Assembly: GCA_000828075.3 (NCBI GenBank)
Contig: JXCB02000001.1
Span: 1,518,435 to 1,582,434 of the forward strand
From: Tolypothrix campylonemoides VB511288
GTDB taxonomy: Bacteria; Cyanobacteriota; Cyanobacteriia; Cyanobacteriales; Nostocaceae
Length of the DNA stretch: 64,000 nucleotides
Reading direction: 5' to 3'
Shown: positions 36,804-47,426 of the stretch, in pieces
Layout: each line of letters opens with the position of its first letter
Position numbering within the stretch: position 1 is the first letter of the stretch
Program-made: the position numbers and the translations under genes
Notes under the pieces: generated by a model
Databases searched by the model: none
What the model was told of the DNA's origin: nothing
Seen by the model: only the letters and a program-made list of their open reading frames with translations

Positions 36804-37098
36804 TGTTGTTCAGGATTGGTAAATTAAGTGTTATCACCGAAAAAAAATTATATTTTGTAGCAATTAAGTGTTCTCACCGAAGCCAAACAAAAAAAATTTG
36901 TTTACAAAGGACAAGCAATTACTTGATTAAGCTACTGAATTTAACGGTCTCGCATTGAACTGGATTTTTTCAGCTTTAGGCAAAACCCTTAAATTTACCA
37001 GTCTTCATCATTAGGAATGATTAGGGGAATGATATGTCTAACAGCTTTTTGGCAAGTTTTTAGTTTGATTGGTCAATCGTAACCATCTTATATTTCTA

Positions 37099-38238
37099 AT
37101 GAATAGAAACAAAATACTTAATGCTACTGCTAGTCTTAAATTTAAATATGCGCGGTGTATCTGTTCGGGTTTAGGAATAACCTTGGCAACCGCCATGATG
37201 CAGACTACAATACTCATCTTCATACATCCCGCACTTGCTGTAGATGGTATTCTAGACGTTTCTCCTATTCAAAAAATGAATTCAACATCTGCTGCAGATG
37301 GTGTTTTAGACATTTCTCCACTGCAAAAGTTGACTACTAAAGCAGATCTAAATGATATCCCTTTAGAAGGCTTCTTATCTTCCAATACAATGCTAAAGGA
37401 AGATAAAAAAGTTATCAAACCTAAAATCTTACCCGCCAAGCAACTCACCCCAACCAAACGAATTGCTCAAACAGATTCTTCTGGTGTTGTTGGCGATACT
37501 TTAGGAGAAATTAATAAGTTGCGCCAACAGCTTCTTATTGACCCAATTATTATAAAAGGTAGACCTGTAGGTCGATCAGCACCAGCTTCCAGTGCGGGGA
37601 CTCCCACAGCTTATGGTGCAAGTTGGGGTCAAGCCTATGTGGGTGTTGGAGGATATTTACCTTTTGATGGGGATGATATCGACGGTTCACTATCTGTTGG
37701 TTTTGGCTTGGGAGACGCGGTGAGATCCATAGGTGCTGAAGTTAACGTTAACGTTACTAGCTTAGGCGGTCAAAATTTTGACTTTGCTGGAAGTGGAGGC
37801 ATTGGTGTAAAATTACATAAATATTTTGATGATGGTACAGCAGTAGCTGTTGGCTGGTCAAATCCCGTAAAATGGGGAGAAGTCAACAATGCAAAAGACA
37901 CCTTTTATGGTGTCGTGACTAAATCATTTTACTTACAGCCAAATAATCAATTGCCTTTGACTGTTTCTCTAGGTGTAGGTAGTGGTAGTTTTCGTTCTAA
38001 AGGGGCTATCGAAGCAGGTGAAAATTCTGTGAATTTTTTCGGTAGTGTAGGTTTGCGGGTTGCTCCAGAAGTCTCTGTCGTCAGTAGCTGGACTGGAAAT
38101 AGCCTTAACGTAGGTGGCTCTTTTACTCCTTTGCGAACAACCCCCTTAGTCATCAATGCTATTTTCACAGACGTAACGAACAATCTTGATCGAGGTACTG
38201 GCTTAAGCTTAAGTGCAGGCTATATTTTCCAGTTCTAA
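37099..38238 (+). CDS. Outer-membrane-barrel-like exported protein
   Basis: A 379-residue protein from the ATG at 37099, with a signal region ending HPALAVDG. Next comes a duplicated motif (DGILDVSPIQKM and DGVLDISPLQKL), then a linker. The C-terminal ~200 residues are Gly-rich with alternating polar/hydrophobic residues (GQAYVGVGGYLPFDG, GLSLSAGYIFQF), ending in Phe as outer-membrane beta-barrels do. No named family is recognised. The next gene, 45 bases downstream on the same strand, also encodes an exported protein; they are probably co-transcribed. Confidence 0.7.
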   Translation: MNRNKILNATASLKFKYARCICSGLGITLATAMMQTTILIFIHPALAVDGILDVSPIQKMNSTSAADGVLDISPLQKLTTKADLNDIPLEGFLSSNTMLKEDKKVIKPKILPAKQLTPTKRIAQTDSSGVVGDTLGEINKLRQQLLIDPIIIKGRPVGRSAPASSAGTPTAYGASWGQAYVGVGGYLPFDGDDIDGSLSVGFGLGDAVRSIGAEVNVNVTSLGGQNFDFAGSGGIGVKLHKYFDDGTAVAVGWSNPVKWGEVNNAKDTFYGVVTKSFYLQPNNQLPLTVSLGVGSGSFRSKGAIEAGENSVNFFGSVGLRVAPEVSVVSSWTGNSLNVGGSFTPLRTTPLVINAIFTDVTNNLDRGTGLSLSAGYIFQF

Positions 38239-38282
38239 CTTATTGGTTTTATAGAAAAATTAGGAAATTTCATCAAGCAGCA

Positions 38283-39149
38283 ATGAAGAAGCAAAAATCT
38301 CGCCTCAGTCTGGGCTTTTTACTATTGTTTGCAGGCTGTCTTGTGAGCGCTACACCGTTAAAAGTCTACGCTGGTGAGAATGTTGTTAACGGAACTAGCG
38401 CAGAATCATCGTCTTTCTCGGGCGATAGTTTTAATCCTACAAATCAGTCAGAATCTGCTCAACCAGTACCTGGTACTAATGTATCAATTGAGGTAAACGG
38501 TACAATTAGCGTTTCGCCAGAAGTTCAACAAAGTTTAAATACTGTTGCTACCAATATATTGGAGGGTGCTAGTTCTGACCCTACTACTGGCACTGTTAGT
38601 ACTCTAACAAATGCAATTGCCACCATTCTAGCACGAGGCTCTGATGCTAGTACAGCAATCAATGAGGTACAAACTTCTTTATCTGGTTCGGGAGTTTCAC
38701 AATCTCTAATTACAGGGCTTGTCAACAACTTGGGAGGTTTATTTACTAGCTTTGAGACTGTAGCAGTACCTGGTGTCACTGTAGCTGGAATACAACCTGC
38801 ACAGCTAGTAGTTAATAATCAGCTTGCTCTAAGTGGCGATCCATATAATGTAGGTGTGACTCAATTGGATGCTATGATTGAAGCTTACAACATAGGATTT
38901 GTGAATGATTTAGCGGGTTTCCTAGAAGGTTTTGATTTAGCATCTATACCCAATTTTCCTATAGTTGGATTACTACCAATACAGCTAGTTGTGGATGTTA
39001 CTCAATTGAATCTCGCTATTGAGGCTTACAATAATATTGTTCTTCAAACCGACGCTGAAACATTCATAAGGCTTTCCCAAAATCCGGAATTTGTGGAAAT
39101 TAGTCGTATTCTCCAACAACTAAGAGCTTCTCTTAGAGCTAGGTATTGA
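38283..39149 (+). CDS. Exported protein of unknown function with internal repeat
   Basis: A 288-residue protein with a cleavable signal peptide (LGFLLLFAGCLVSATPLKVYA). The Cys could form a lipobox, but SATPLKVYAGE looks like a signal-peptidase I site. The body is Ser/Thr/Gly/Val-rich and contains two related segments: PAQLVV...VTQLDAMIEAYN and PIQLVVDVTQLNLAIEAYN. No domain is recognised. It directly follows the barrel-like protein and may act with it at the cell envelope. Confidence 0.7.
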   Translation: MKKQKSRLSLGFLLLFAGCLVSATPLKVYAGENVVNGTSAESSSFSGDSFNPTNQSESAQPVPGTNVSIEVNGTISVSPEVQQSLNTVATNILEGASSDPTTGTVSTLTNAIATILARGSDASTAINEVQTSLSGSGVSQSLITGLVNNLGGLFTSFETVAVPGVTVAGIQPAQLVVNNQLALSGDPYNVGVTQLDAMIEAYNIGFVNDLAGFLEGFDLASIPNFPIVGLLPIQLVVDVTQLNLAIEAYNNIVLQTDAETFIRLSQNPEFVEISRILQQLRASLRARY

Positions 39150-39174
39150 GAATTTACTGCTAATTTATAAAAGT

Positions 39175-39327
39175 AAGTAGGGTGCATAATGTTCACCCTA
39201 GTTTATGTCATATTTCTAAAATAATAAGTAGGGTGCACAATGTCCACCCTAGTTTATGTCATATTTCTAAAATAATAAGTAGGGTGCACAATGTCCACCC
39301 TACTTTATGTCATATTTCTAAAATAAT
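39175..39327. repeat. Three tandem copies of a 51-bp repeat
   Basis: Units start at 39175, 39226 and 39277. Each contains the hairpin TAGGGTGCACAATGTCCACCCTA and the tail TATGTCATATTTCTAAAATA. Identity is near-perfect (a few substitutions). The open frame across it is an artefact of the 51-base (17-codon) period. Confidence 0.95.
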
Positions 39328-39360
39328 AGGAACGCGATGCATCGCGTTCACTAATTTTAT

Positions 39361-39498
39361 TTATCTAAAACCAACGGCTGCTTGCCATACAAAAGCTAGC
39401 AACAAGAAGAATACAGGAATGAGTGGTAGAACATCTACCAGTGGGTCGAAGATTTGGTAAGCTTCAGGTAATTTTGCTAATAACAATGCCGCTTCCAT
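39361..39498 (-). CDS. psbK: Photosystem II reaction center protein K
   Basis: A 45-residue precursor: [20 protein letters not shown], then a single membrane helix ([19 protein letters not shown]) and the end VGFR. PsbK is a small thylakoid-membrane PSII subunit, normally processed to begin at KLPEAY. It lies 59 bases downstream of tgt on the same strand, an arrangement I recall as common in cyanobacteria. Confidence 0.96.
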   Translation of the reverse strand: MEAALLLAKLPEAYQIFDPLVDVLPLIPVFFLLLAFVWQAAVGFR

Positions 39499-39557
39499 AT
39501 TTATTAAATCCACCTATCCAACACAGCTTTCACAATTGACAAGTATCTTAACACAGT

Positions 39558-40787
<1,230 letters not shown>

Positions 40788-40817
40788 TTAGCTAACTGTT
40801 TATCCTAATTTAGCTGT

Positions 40818-40930
40818 TTGACACTCCCCTGGCTGAACAAATTTCGCTACGCTAACCGTAGGCTTAAGCCTATATTGTGGCTTTGATCACGCTTGCTAAA
40901 GCGGCAGGGTTTTTAGCCTACCCTTTATAA
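40818..40930. mobile_element. 113-bp internally deleted TnpB-element derivative (MITE/PATE-like)
   Basis: The left end TTGACACTCCCCTGGCTGA matches the right end of the composite TnpB element at 48079 (TTGACACTCCCCTGGTTGA). Its right part, with AGCGGCAGGGTTTTTAGCCT and ACCCTTTATAA, matches that element's other end near 56050 (GCAGGGTTTTCAGCCTACCC). Both ends keep the same relative orientation with no coding sequence between, so it is a non-autonomous copy. Confidence 0.75.
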
Positions 40931-40994
40931 AAACGTTTTTTACTAAAGAATGCTCAAAAGGCTGATAAATGAAATGCTGATAGCTGATGGAGCT

Positions 40995-41447
40995 TTAGAG
41001 TAAATCTGAATTATCATCGTCAAATTCTGCGTCCCATTTTGCTGAGAGTACCTGCTCCATCATCACTTCTATATCGTTGACATTCAAGCAACGTTGTTGT
41101 CGCTCTTGCAAAGGAGTTGACAAAGGAATCAGCCGCAGACACACCCCTTCTTGCACTAGATCAAAGTAAGTTTGTTTTTCTGAAGACTGTTTCAGTTCCA
41201 AGTAATCAAAACTGTGAACATTCAGGTAAAGAGCATGATTTGCGACTAGGGTAGAACGTTGTGGATTGGCAAATACTTCCATAACATCCCCTTCACCTTC
41301 GCTCTGCAATTTACCTGCGTAAGTGTAGATGTAGCGGACACGACCTAAATCCGTCAGCAATCGCCGCATATCAAGCTTATTTACAACCACGCCTGTACTG
41401 ATAATGCACGGGGCTGGTATCTTTGCGTTAGGTAGATGATGACTCAT
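40995..41447 (-). CDS. Conserved hypothetical protein
   Basis: A 150-residue soluble protein. No domain is recognised. Visible features: MRRLLTDLGRVRYIYTYAGK (basic, possible RNA/DNA contact), ANPQRSTLVANHALYLNV, and an acidic C-terminus (WDAEFDDDNSDLL). It looks like a cyanobacterial core-type hypothetical protein, but I cannot assign a function. It is transcribed towards the TnpB-derived element and divergently from cobS, with 386 bases of non-coding sequence between (41448-41833). I saw no convincing cobalamin riboswitch there. Confidence 0.7.
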   Translation of the reverse strand: MSHHLPNAKIPAPCIISTGVVVNKLDMRRLLTDLGRVRYIYTYAGKLQSEGEGDVMEVFANPQRSTLVANHALYLNVHSFDYLELKQSSEKQTYFDLVQEGVCLRLIPLSTPLQERQQRCLNVNDIEVMMEQVLSAKWDAEFDDDNSDLL

Positions 41448-41833
41448 AATTAAACAACTTCAAGAGGGTAGGTGAGATACAACACAGTAAAGCAGTCAAA
41501 ACAACAGCTTTTTTGTCCCCTACATTTTAATCAAATATCAACTCTGTAGAGCGAATAACTCAAAAGCTGTCATAACTGGTTTTTAAGAAACAGCACTGCT
41601 AAACTGCCAGTGAACTAGATTTTGACTGCCTAACCCTAGCATAAAAGTGTTAATCCTATACAAAGTATTTCACTTTTTATACTGAGATAAGAATAACAAA
41701 ATTTTTCAGATAAGTTTCTCATAAATGGAAATCTTATTTAAAGCTTTAAAAATTAATGCTTGTGTATGTCGCTCAATTGTCAGTGTTATTCCTTAATTGG
41801 CAAAGACAGGGAATTTTTATTAATGTCAAAAAT

Positions 41834-42613
41834 ATGACTAATCGCTTTCACTGGTGGAAACAACTGCTGTTGGATATAGCAGCATCTCTTATATTCTATA
41901 CTAGCATTCCCCTACCTTACGTAAACGGGTTAGACTTCAGGAAAGTGGCGCGGTTTGCCCCACAAATCGGGTTAATCATTGGAGGAATTTTAGGGTTCTT
42001 TGATGTCAGTATGAATTATCTCGGTGTGCCAACGCTAACCCGCAGCGTATTAGTGGTGTGTCTTTGGATTACCATTACTGGTGGGCTACACTTAGATGGA
42101 GCAATGGATACTGCGGATGGCTTGGCAGTGGGTGATCCAAAGCGACGACTAGAGGTGATGGCAGATAGTGCTACAGGTGCGTTTGGAGCAATGGCAGCAA
42201 TTGCCTTAGTATTCATGAAAACAGCGGCTTTGACGGATTTAGAGAAATACCGTTGGTTCGTTTTGATGGTTGCTTGTGGGTGGGGACGTTGGGGTCAACA
42301 AGTGGCGATCGCCCAATACCCATACCTAAAACCAACAGGTAAAGGCGCACTTCACAAACAAGCGATTCGTTCCTACAAAGATTTGCTACCAGGGCTGTTA
42401 TTGATGATCAGTTTGAGTAGTTTACAAATACTGCTAGACAAAAGTTTGTTTTTCGCCTTGGGAATGATACTCGCTGGAAGTGCGATCGCCATTTTAACTG
42501 GTGCCTGGTTTAACCATAAATTAGGTGGACATACAGGAGATACCTACGGCGCAGTCGTTGAGTGGACTGAAGCTTTATTTCTTTGTGTACTAACTGCTTT
42601 GGAAAATCTATAA
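41834..42613 (+). CDS. cobS: Adenosylcobinamide-GDP ribazoletransferase (cobalamin synthase)
   Basis: A 259-residue polytopic membrane protein from the ATG at 41834 ([14 protein letters not shown]); an in-frame ATG at 41756 would add 26 unusual residues. Family motifs: [37 protein letters not shown] and [14 protein letters not shown]. The Asp-rich loops bind metal and nucleotide. It joins adenosylcobinamide-GDP to alpha-ribazole, a late step of B12 assembly in the inner membrane. No other cob gene is adjacent. Confidence 0.95.
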   Translation: MTNRFHWWKQLLLDIAASLIFYTSIPLPYVNGLDFRKVARFAPQIGLIIGGILGFFDVSMNYLGVPTLTRSVLVVCLWITITGGLHLDGAMDTADGLAVGDPKRRLEVMADSATGAFGAMAAIALVFMKTAALTDLEKYRWFVLMVACGWGRWGQQVAIAQYPYLKPTGKGALHKQAIRSYKDLLPGLLLMISLSSLQILLDKSLFFALGMILAGSAIAILTGAWFNHKLGGHTGDTYGAVVEWTEALFLCVLTALENL

Positions 42614-42738
42614 ATCATAAAAAAGTTTCTTAAGAACGCAGAATGCAGAACACAGTTGGTATCCCCATAAATAAATGCGCTCTTTACTCTTCTGACGACT
42701 GAGTTCCTACTCTGCGGTCTTTCTTAGAATTCATAATT

Positions 42739-43200
42739 TCATTTAACTGCCTGTAGCCGTGTCACCTTAAGTTTAAAAGCTCCAACGCCAGTTTCTCCAA
42801 AAGACCGGACGCGAATGACGTAATTACCTGTTTCCGTGATTCGGGTAAAAAGTAGGGAATTGCTGGTACCATCAGGACCATCGTCATTTTCCGCCAATGT
42901 TGTTCCATTGGGTCCTAGCAGTGTGATGATACAGTCAAAACTGTCAGACACCAGATCAACCGCCAGATTATCGCCCTTATTCAACTTCACCATGTAATCA
43001 CGGGCAAATCCACCTTGACCTGTGGGAATGTCTTTGTCAGAGAGTGTATCAGTAATTTCATTACCGACAGGTATAGAAAGTGGATTATAAAATTTATTGG
43101 CTTGAGCGAATGCTGCTGTTGTACCTATACCAATTGCTAGTAACGTGGCAGGAATGATTGTGACTTGTTTCAATCCCACCGCCAAACCCTTATTTATCAT
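42739..43200 (-). CDS. Exported protein with PPC (pre-peptidase C-terminal) domain
   Basis: A 153-residue protein from the ATG at 43200 (MINKGLAVGLKQVT); six codons upstream are also open. It has a signal peptide ending GTTAAFAQA. The rest is one PPC beta-sandwich domain: RDYMVKLNKGDNLAVDLVS, FDCIITLLGPNGTTLAENDD and GNYVIRVRSFG. PPC domains usually accompany secreted proteases; here it stands alone. Probably periplasmic or secreted; partner unknown. Confidence 0.82.
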   Translation of the reverse strand: MINKGLAVGLKQVTIIPATLLAIGIGTTAAFAQANKFYNPLSIPVGNEITDTLSDKDIPTGQGGFARDYMVKLNKGDNLAVDLVSDSFDCIITLLGPNGTTLAENDDGPDGTSNSLLFTRITETGNYVIRVRSFGETGVGAFKLKVTRLQAVK

Positions 43201-43380
43201 TCCAAAGACTATTCCCACAAAAACAGAGCCATCTGGTTAATTATAGTTTTCTTAAGCAGAATTTGCCTATGCAGGGACACCGTAGGGGGTAAGAATTCAA
43301 AATCCAAAATTCAAAATTCGCTCATTCAAAAAAATAATAGCTACACACTAACTTCTTTACAAAAATAGGGTTTTGTGCTC

Positions 43381-44049
43381 CTACACTTTTAAGGTAATAG
43401 CAGATGCTGCTAACCCTACAACTTTCATTCCAGCTTGATTGAGTGTTTGCATAGCAGACATAGCAGTCGCACCCGTTGTGTAAATGTCATCGACCAAAAG
43501 CACCGGAACTTCTGGAAGGCGACGAAAATCTTTGCCTATTCCAAAAGCTTCAGTTAAATTTTTGGCTCGTTCTGAGGCTGATAAAGAATATTGCGCTTCA
43601 GTCGATCGCACTCTTGTCAAACCATTTTGTTTCAATTTTAATCCTGTTGTTTCGCAAAAACTTTGCGCTATCAATGCAGCTTGGTTATATCCCCGGTCTT
43701 TTTGCTTATCAGGGTGGAGTGGGATAGGAACAACCACAATTTTCTCGTAAAGGGGCGTATGCAATAGCCATGCTTCTCCTAAGGATTGACCCAAAGGACG
43801 AGCAATTTGGGGTTGGTTTTCGTATTTCATTGCAGCGATCGCTCGTTTAAGTATACCGCCATATCTCCCCCAAGCAAATACTGGTAGGGAGTCTTTCCAC
43901 AGAGAACTTGGGTCTTTTAGGTGACATTTTTGCAACTGTCTAGCACAGTTTTGACACAAGTCCTCGGAGGTGGGACGCTGGCAAAGGGGGCAGTTGCATT
44001 GTAGAAAAAGGTTGAGTAAGCCTTTAAAATTTTGAGTCCAGTTTTTCAT
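43381..44049 (-). CDS. ComF-family phosphoribosyltransferase-like protein
   Basis: A 222-residue protein. The N-terminal zinc-ribbon has two CxxC pairs (CNCPLCQRP and CQNCARQL). The phosphoribosyltransferase domain follows, with the PRPP loop VLLVDDIYTTGATAMSAM. KDRGYNQAALIAQSF and the RSTEAQYSLSASER region are typical of ComF. In naturally competent bacteria ComF takes part in DNA uptake. The exact biochemical reaction is not settled. Confidence 0.9.
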   Translation of the reverse strand: MKNWTQNFKGLLNLFLQCNCPLCQRPTSEDLCQNCARQLQKCHLKDPSSLWKDSLPVFAWGRYGGILKRAIAAMKYENQPQIARPLGQSLGEAWLLHTPLYEKIVVVPIPLHPDKQKDRGYNQAALIAQSFCETTGLKLKQNGLTRVRSTEAQYSLSASERAKNLTEAFGIGKDFRRLPEVPVLLVDDIYTTGATAMSAMQTLNQAGMKVVGLAASAITLKV

Positions 44050-44311
44050 CTAGGGTGAACAACTCCCTTCTACTGTAAGTGATACTTTAATCAAAATGTA
44101 TAAGTGTAAAGTTTTGTAAGAAATAATTTATACTTTGCGTAAATTTTCTACCTGAACCTGAAAAATAAGTAGAGCCATAGTTTGTTTCCTATGGCTTGAT
44201 AATGGTTCTAGAAAGCCTGTTTAAAGCAGCACATATTGTTGCAACAGACCGATAGCATAAATTGACTCAAATATTGGCAAAAAACCAGAAAAACAGAAAA
44301 ACAAATGAGCC

Positions 44312-46624
44312 ATGCTAGAAAAAATAGCCATAGCGGCGAAAGACACGGAAAAGGCAAGTAGGAGAAGAGGTCGTTCTGCTTTCCCTTTTATCCATCTACT
44401 ATCAAGGCTTTTAGAAGTAACACAAATGATTGCCATTTGGGCAGGGGGGATGCTACAAGGACTGGTTCACTTAGTATCCAAATTTTCTAAGAGCACACAA
44501 ATAAAAAGGAGCACGACAATTGCTGCACTAGTGATGGCTGCAATTTTAGCCGGACATAGTGTATCAGCGCAGGTTAGTGGACCACGTCCGCTTTCGCAGA
44601 TAGAGGTTCCAAAACCAAAGAATTTAGGAGATTTCGTAAAGGACGAAAAGGCTGCGATCGCCCTAGGAAAGTCTCTTTTTTGGGATATGCAGCTTGGTAG
44701 CGATGGCATCCAGTCCTGTGCCAGTTGTCACTTTCATGCCGGAGCAGACAACAGATCCAAGAACCAGATCAGCCCAGGTCTTTTGGAAACAACTTTCACT
44801 ACGGGAGGCGGTCCAAACTACCAATTGACGGCAGCAGATTACCCATTCCATAAGCTAGCAGACCCAAATAACATATCATCTACCGTTGTGTCCGACAGTA
44901 ATGACGTCACCGGCTCGCAGGGAGTCTTTAGGTCAGAATTCGTTGACGTCGTTCCTGGCAGTGACAAGGACAAAGTGACTCCTAAAAACGATGAAGTCTT
45001 CAATGTTAATGGCACAAACGTACGTCGCGTGACGCCCCGAAATTCCCCGACGGTGATCAACGCAGTGTTTAACTTTCGTAACTTCTGGGACGGACTCGCT
45101 CAGAACACCTTCAACGGGGTGAATCCCTTAGGGTTGAGAGATCCCAATGCTTTTATTTTGAAAGCAACCACCCAGAGGCGGCTAGAAGATGTGCAAGTTA
45201 GTCTCAATAATTCCTCTCTAGCTTCACAGGCGGTAGGACCGCCGCTTAATGCCTTCGAGACGGCATTTGAAAACACCACTATCATCTCACCGTTCCGGGT
45301 TGAGGAGTCCGAAGCAAACGATACGGTTAGCGTGACCAACGCCCAAGGTCAGACGGTTGAAAATAACCCTGATTCGCAGGCGTCCCAAAACAGTCAAAGC
45401 ACTACCAACAGCGCTAACTCCTCAAGGCAACAACCTCCGCCATCAAGTCCCACGCCTTTGAAAAGGTTTGGTAGAAAACTCGGTAAAAAACTACTTGCCT
45501 TGCAGCCGCTTGCTAAGCAGATTGTGGCTTATGATGACAGCGTTTTAGGTTCTTTAAGCAGATCGTCGCGTAATTCGCCCAGACAAGGTCTGAGAAAGTC
45601 TTACGAGGCGTTGATCCAAGACGCCTTCAAGCCGGAGTGGTGGCGATCAAATATAATCATCCGAGTTGATCCACAAACCGGCGAGCGAACCTTCCTCCGT
45701 AAGCCGAAGAACCGCTTGAGCACTATCGAATACACGCAGATGGAGTATAACTTCTCGCTGTTCTTTGGGTTGGCAGTTCAGGCGTACGAATCAACTTTGG
45801 TGTCTGCTGATACACCATTTGACCAGTTCTTAGGCGGGAACACCAGCGCTTTGACTGCTCAGCAGCAGCAGGGGTGGAACATTTTCCAGAACAAAGGTCT
45901 GTGCATTGGCTGCCACGCAGGCTCGGAATTGACCGCCGCTTCAGTAAGTACCGTAACTCAAAGGGGACGAATCTCACGTGCGCCTGTGCAGGCTGGTGGG
46001 CGCGCTGAAGACACTGGCTTCTTCAGCATTGGTGTCAGACCCTCCAGCGAAGACCCCGGTTTGGGTAATCTTGATAGGAATGATCAAGACGACTTAGGAA
46101 ATCCGTTGGGCAATCCGCTCTCCGAGGTACGGCTGGCTCAGCAAGGGACATTTAAGCAGCTCCTCGGCGAAGACCCCCCTACGCTCAATCCACCGCTGAC
46201 TTCTAATGAAAACGTAGTTGCAGAAGGAGCCTTCAAGGCACCCGGACTCCGGAATGTCGAACTCACTGCCCCCTACTTCCATAACGGTGGTCAGGCGACG
46301 CTGGAGCAAGTGGTTGATTTTTACAGTCGCGGTGGGGACTTTGGCGGTTTGCCAGTGCTCAACCTGACAGCCGAGGAAAAACAAGCGCTGGTTGCCTTTA
46401 TGAAAGGGCTGACTGATGAGCGAGTCCGCAATCAAAGAGCGCCCTTCGACCATCCGCAACTGTTCGTTCCTAACGGACATCCAGGAAACCAAAACTCCGT
46501 CACCATCGACCCCAACGTCCAAACACAGGACAGCACTACGCAAGCCACAGATGCTCTGCTGGAAATCCCGGCTGTTGGTCGTAACGGTGGCAATCCTTTA
46601 CCGAACTTCCTGGCAAGTTCTTAA
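44312..46624 (+). CDS. Di-haem cytochrome c peroxidase/MauG-family protein, exported
   Basis: A 770-residue protein; family members are usually 330-600. A signal segment (TTIAALVMAAILAGHSVSAQ) lies at about residues 69-88. The 68 residues before it are unusually long, so the true start may be the ATG at 44426. Haem site 1 is CASCHFH and haem site 2 is CIGCHAG, both CxxCH. A disordered Ser/Gln/Pro-rich insert (NNPDSQASQNSQSTTNSANS) separates the haem domains. The C-terminal AFKAPGLRNVELTAPYFHNG is the classical CcpA signature. Likely a periplasmic H2O2 reductase or quinone-cofactor-type oxidase. A terminator follows. Confidence 0.88.
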   Translation: MLEKIAIAAKDTEKASRRRGRSAFPFIHLLSRLLEVTQMIAIWAGGMLQGLVHLVSKFSKSTQIKRSTTIAALVMAAILAGHSVSAQVSGPRPLSQIEVPKPKNLGDFVKDEKAAIALGKSLFWDMQLGSDGIQSCASCHFHAGADNRSKNQISPGLLETTFTTGGGPNYQLTAADYPFHKLADPNNISSTVVSDSNDVTGSQGVFRSEFVDVVPGSDKDKVTPKNDEVFNVNGTNVRRVTPRNSPTVINAVFNFRNFWDGLAQNTFNGVNPLGLRDPNAFILKATTQRRLEDVQVSLNNSSLASQAVGPPLNAFETAFENTTIISPFRVEESEANDTVSVTNAQGQTVENNPDSQASQNSQSTTNSANSSRQQPPPSSPTPLKRFGRKLGKKLLALQPLAKQIVAYDDSVLGSLSRSSRNSPRQGLRKSYEALIQDAFKPEWWRSNIIIRVDPQTGERTFLRKPKNRLSTIEYTQMEYNFSLFFGLAVQAYESTLVSADTPFDQFLGGNTSALTAQQQQGWNIFQNKGLCIGCHAGSELTAASVSTVTQRGRISRAPVQAGGRAEDTGFFSIGVRPSSEDPGLGNLDRNDQDDLGNPLGNPLSEVRLAQQGTFKQLLGEDPPTLNPPLTSNENVVAEGAFKAPGLRNVELTAPYFHNGGQATLEQVVDFYSRGGDFGGLPVLNLTAEEKQALVAFMKGLTDERVRNQRAPFDHPQLFVPNGHPGNQNSVTIDPNVQTQDSTTQATDALLEIPAVGRNGGNPLPNFLASS

Positions 46625-46676
46625 ATAACAGGGATCAATCCACCTCTGAGATTGACCTTGAATCGTGTTAACTGAT

Positions 46677-46703
46677 AAAAAGCCTGGTTTCCCAGGCTTT
46701 TTT
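46677..46703. terminator. Bidirectional Rho-independent terminator
   Basis: AAAAAGCCTGG TTTC CCAGGCTTTTTT lies between the convergent peroxidase gene and the GNAT remnant. Confidence 0.9.
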
Positions 46704-47195
46704 AATAGAGAACTTTGACATACACTCTATCGCAACGAGCGGTTTCTACACCTGTTGCCCTTTGATACCCGTTGCTTTCATACAGCTTGACTGCTTCGGT
46801 CAAAACACTGGCGGTTTCAATCCAAATTTGCTGAAAACCACGGGATGCGATCGCTGCTTCTAACTGCTGTAGCAAATATTTTCCCAATCCTAAACCCCTT
46901 ACGCTGGACAAAAGATACATTTTGCGTATTTATATGGCTTTTTCCCCTCGTGTGATCGGGTAGTATGCCCCAGTACCCACAAGTTGGTTTTGGTATTCAA
47001 TCACCCAAAACTCTCCCCCAGTTGCTAAGTAGTATTCTTCCACTTGCAGCACATCTCGATCTGCACCGTTTGGTTCCCAACTTAGACCGTATTCTGATAG
47101 TACAGACCGGATAATTTCAGCCGCAGGAGCGCGATCGCCTTACGGCGTGCGCTCCGCGCAATCGCCCTCTTGCCAGTCGCGAATCAAAAAATCCT
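46702..47195 (-). pseudogene. GNAT acetyltransferase, broken by repeat insertion and nonsense codon
   Basis: One frame on the minus strand reads KDFLIRDWQEGD, then a repeat with an internal TAA, then AEIIRSVLSEYGLSWEPNGA, VLQVEEYYLATGGEFWVIEY, VGTGAYYPITRGEKAI, a second TAA, and IRKMYLLSSVRGLGLGKYLL to the end (CDRVYVKVLY). The acetyl-CoA loop RGLGLGKY is intact. The repeat near 47140-47163 (GCGATCGCCTTACGGCGTGCGC type) and the later nonsense codon make it non-functional. Another REP lies at its 5' end. Confidence 0.8.
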
Positions 47196-47222
47196 TATAT
47201 CCCGACTTCTTACGGAGTACCG

Positions 47223-47405
47223 TTATAGCGCGGGACTTACGGCGAATAAGTTAAAGATGCAAAACCACAAATCTCCTGCAAGAAAGTAAGCTCCTTTTTT
47301 CCATTTCGCTATCGGTTGAAAGCCTAAAACTTCTTGGTAAAACTTGAAAGATTCTTCCAAGTCTTTGACAGATAGATTGATATGATTGATACCAGTAATC
47401 ATCAA
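47223..47405 (-). pseudogene. VOC/glyoxalase-family fragment
   Basis: The first half of a VOC-fold protein: GINHINLSVKDLEESFKFYQ, then EVLGFQPIAKWKKGAYFLAG and LWFCIF. It stops at a repeat-derived NLFAVSPAL, so the second half of the domain is missing. The intact protein would resemble FosA/glyoxalase-type enzymes. It is adjacent to a REP and the dead GNAT gene. Confidence 0.7.
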
Positions 47406-47426
47406 GCTGTCTCTCCCCTGGTACTT

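Larger units (their letters stand above)
36237..37098. other. Repeat-rich non-coding interval
   Basis: No convincing gene. It contains a MITE-like copy (36430-36496), the CCTCTG...CTGCGG repeat (36600-36690), a direct repeat of about 32 bases (36378-36409 and 36722-36757, differing at single positions), a REP hairpin (36771-36803), and two copies of AATTAAGTGTT-TCACCGAA near 36824-36880. Open frames here read through repeats. Confidence 0.6.

Noticed and set aside
39175-39327. CRISPR array
   Set aside because: The three units abut with no unique spacers, and no cas gene is present, so it is a simple tandem duplication.
41448-41833. Cobalamin riboswitch upstream of cobS
   Set aside because: Only a weak CTGCCAGTGAA-like string was seen; no B12-box context or convincing fold could be assembled by eye.
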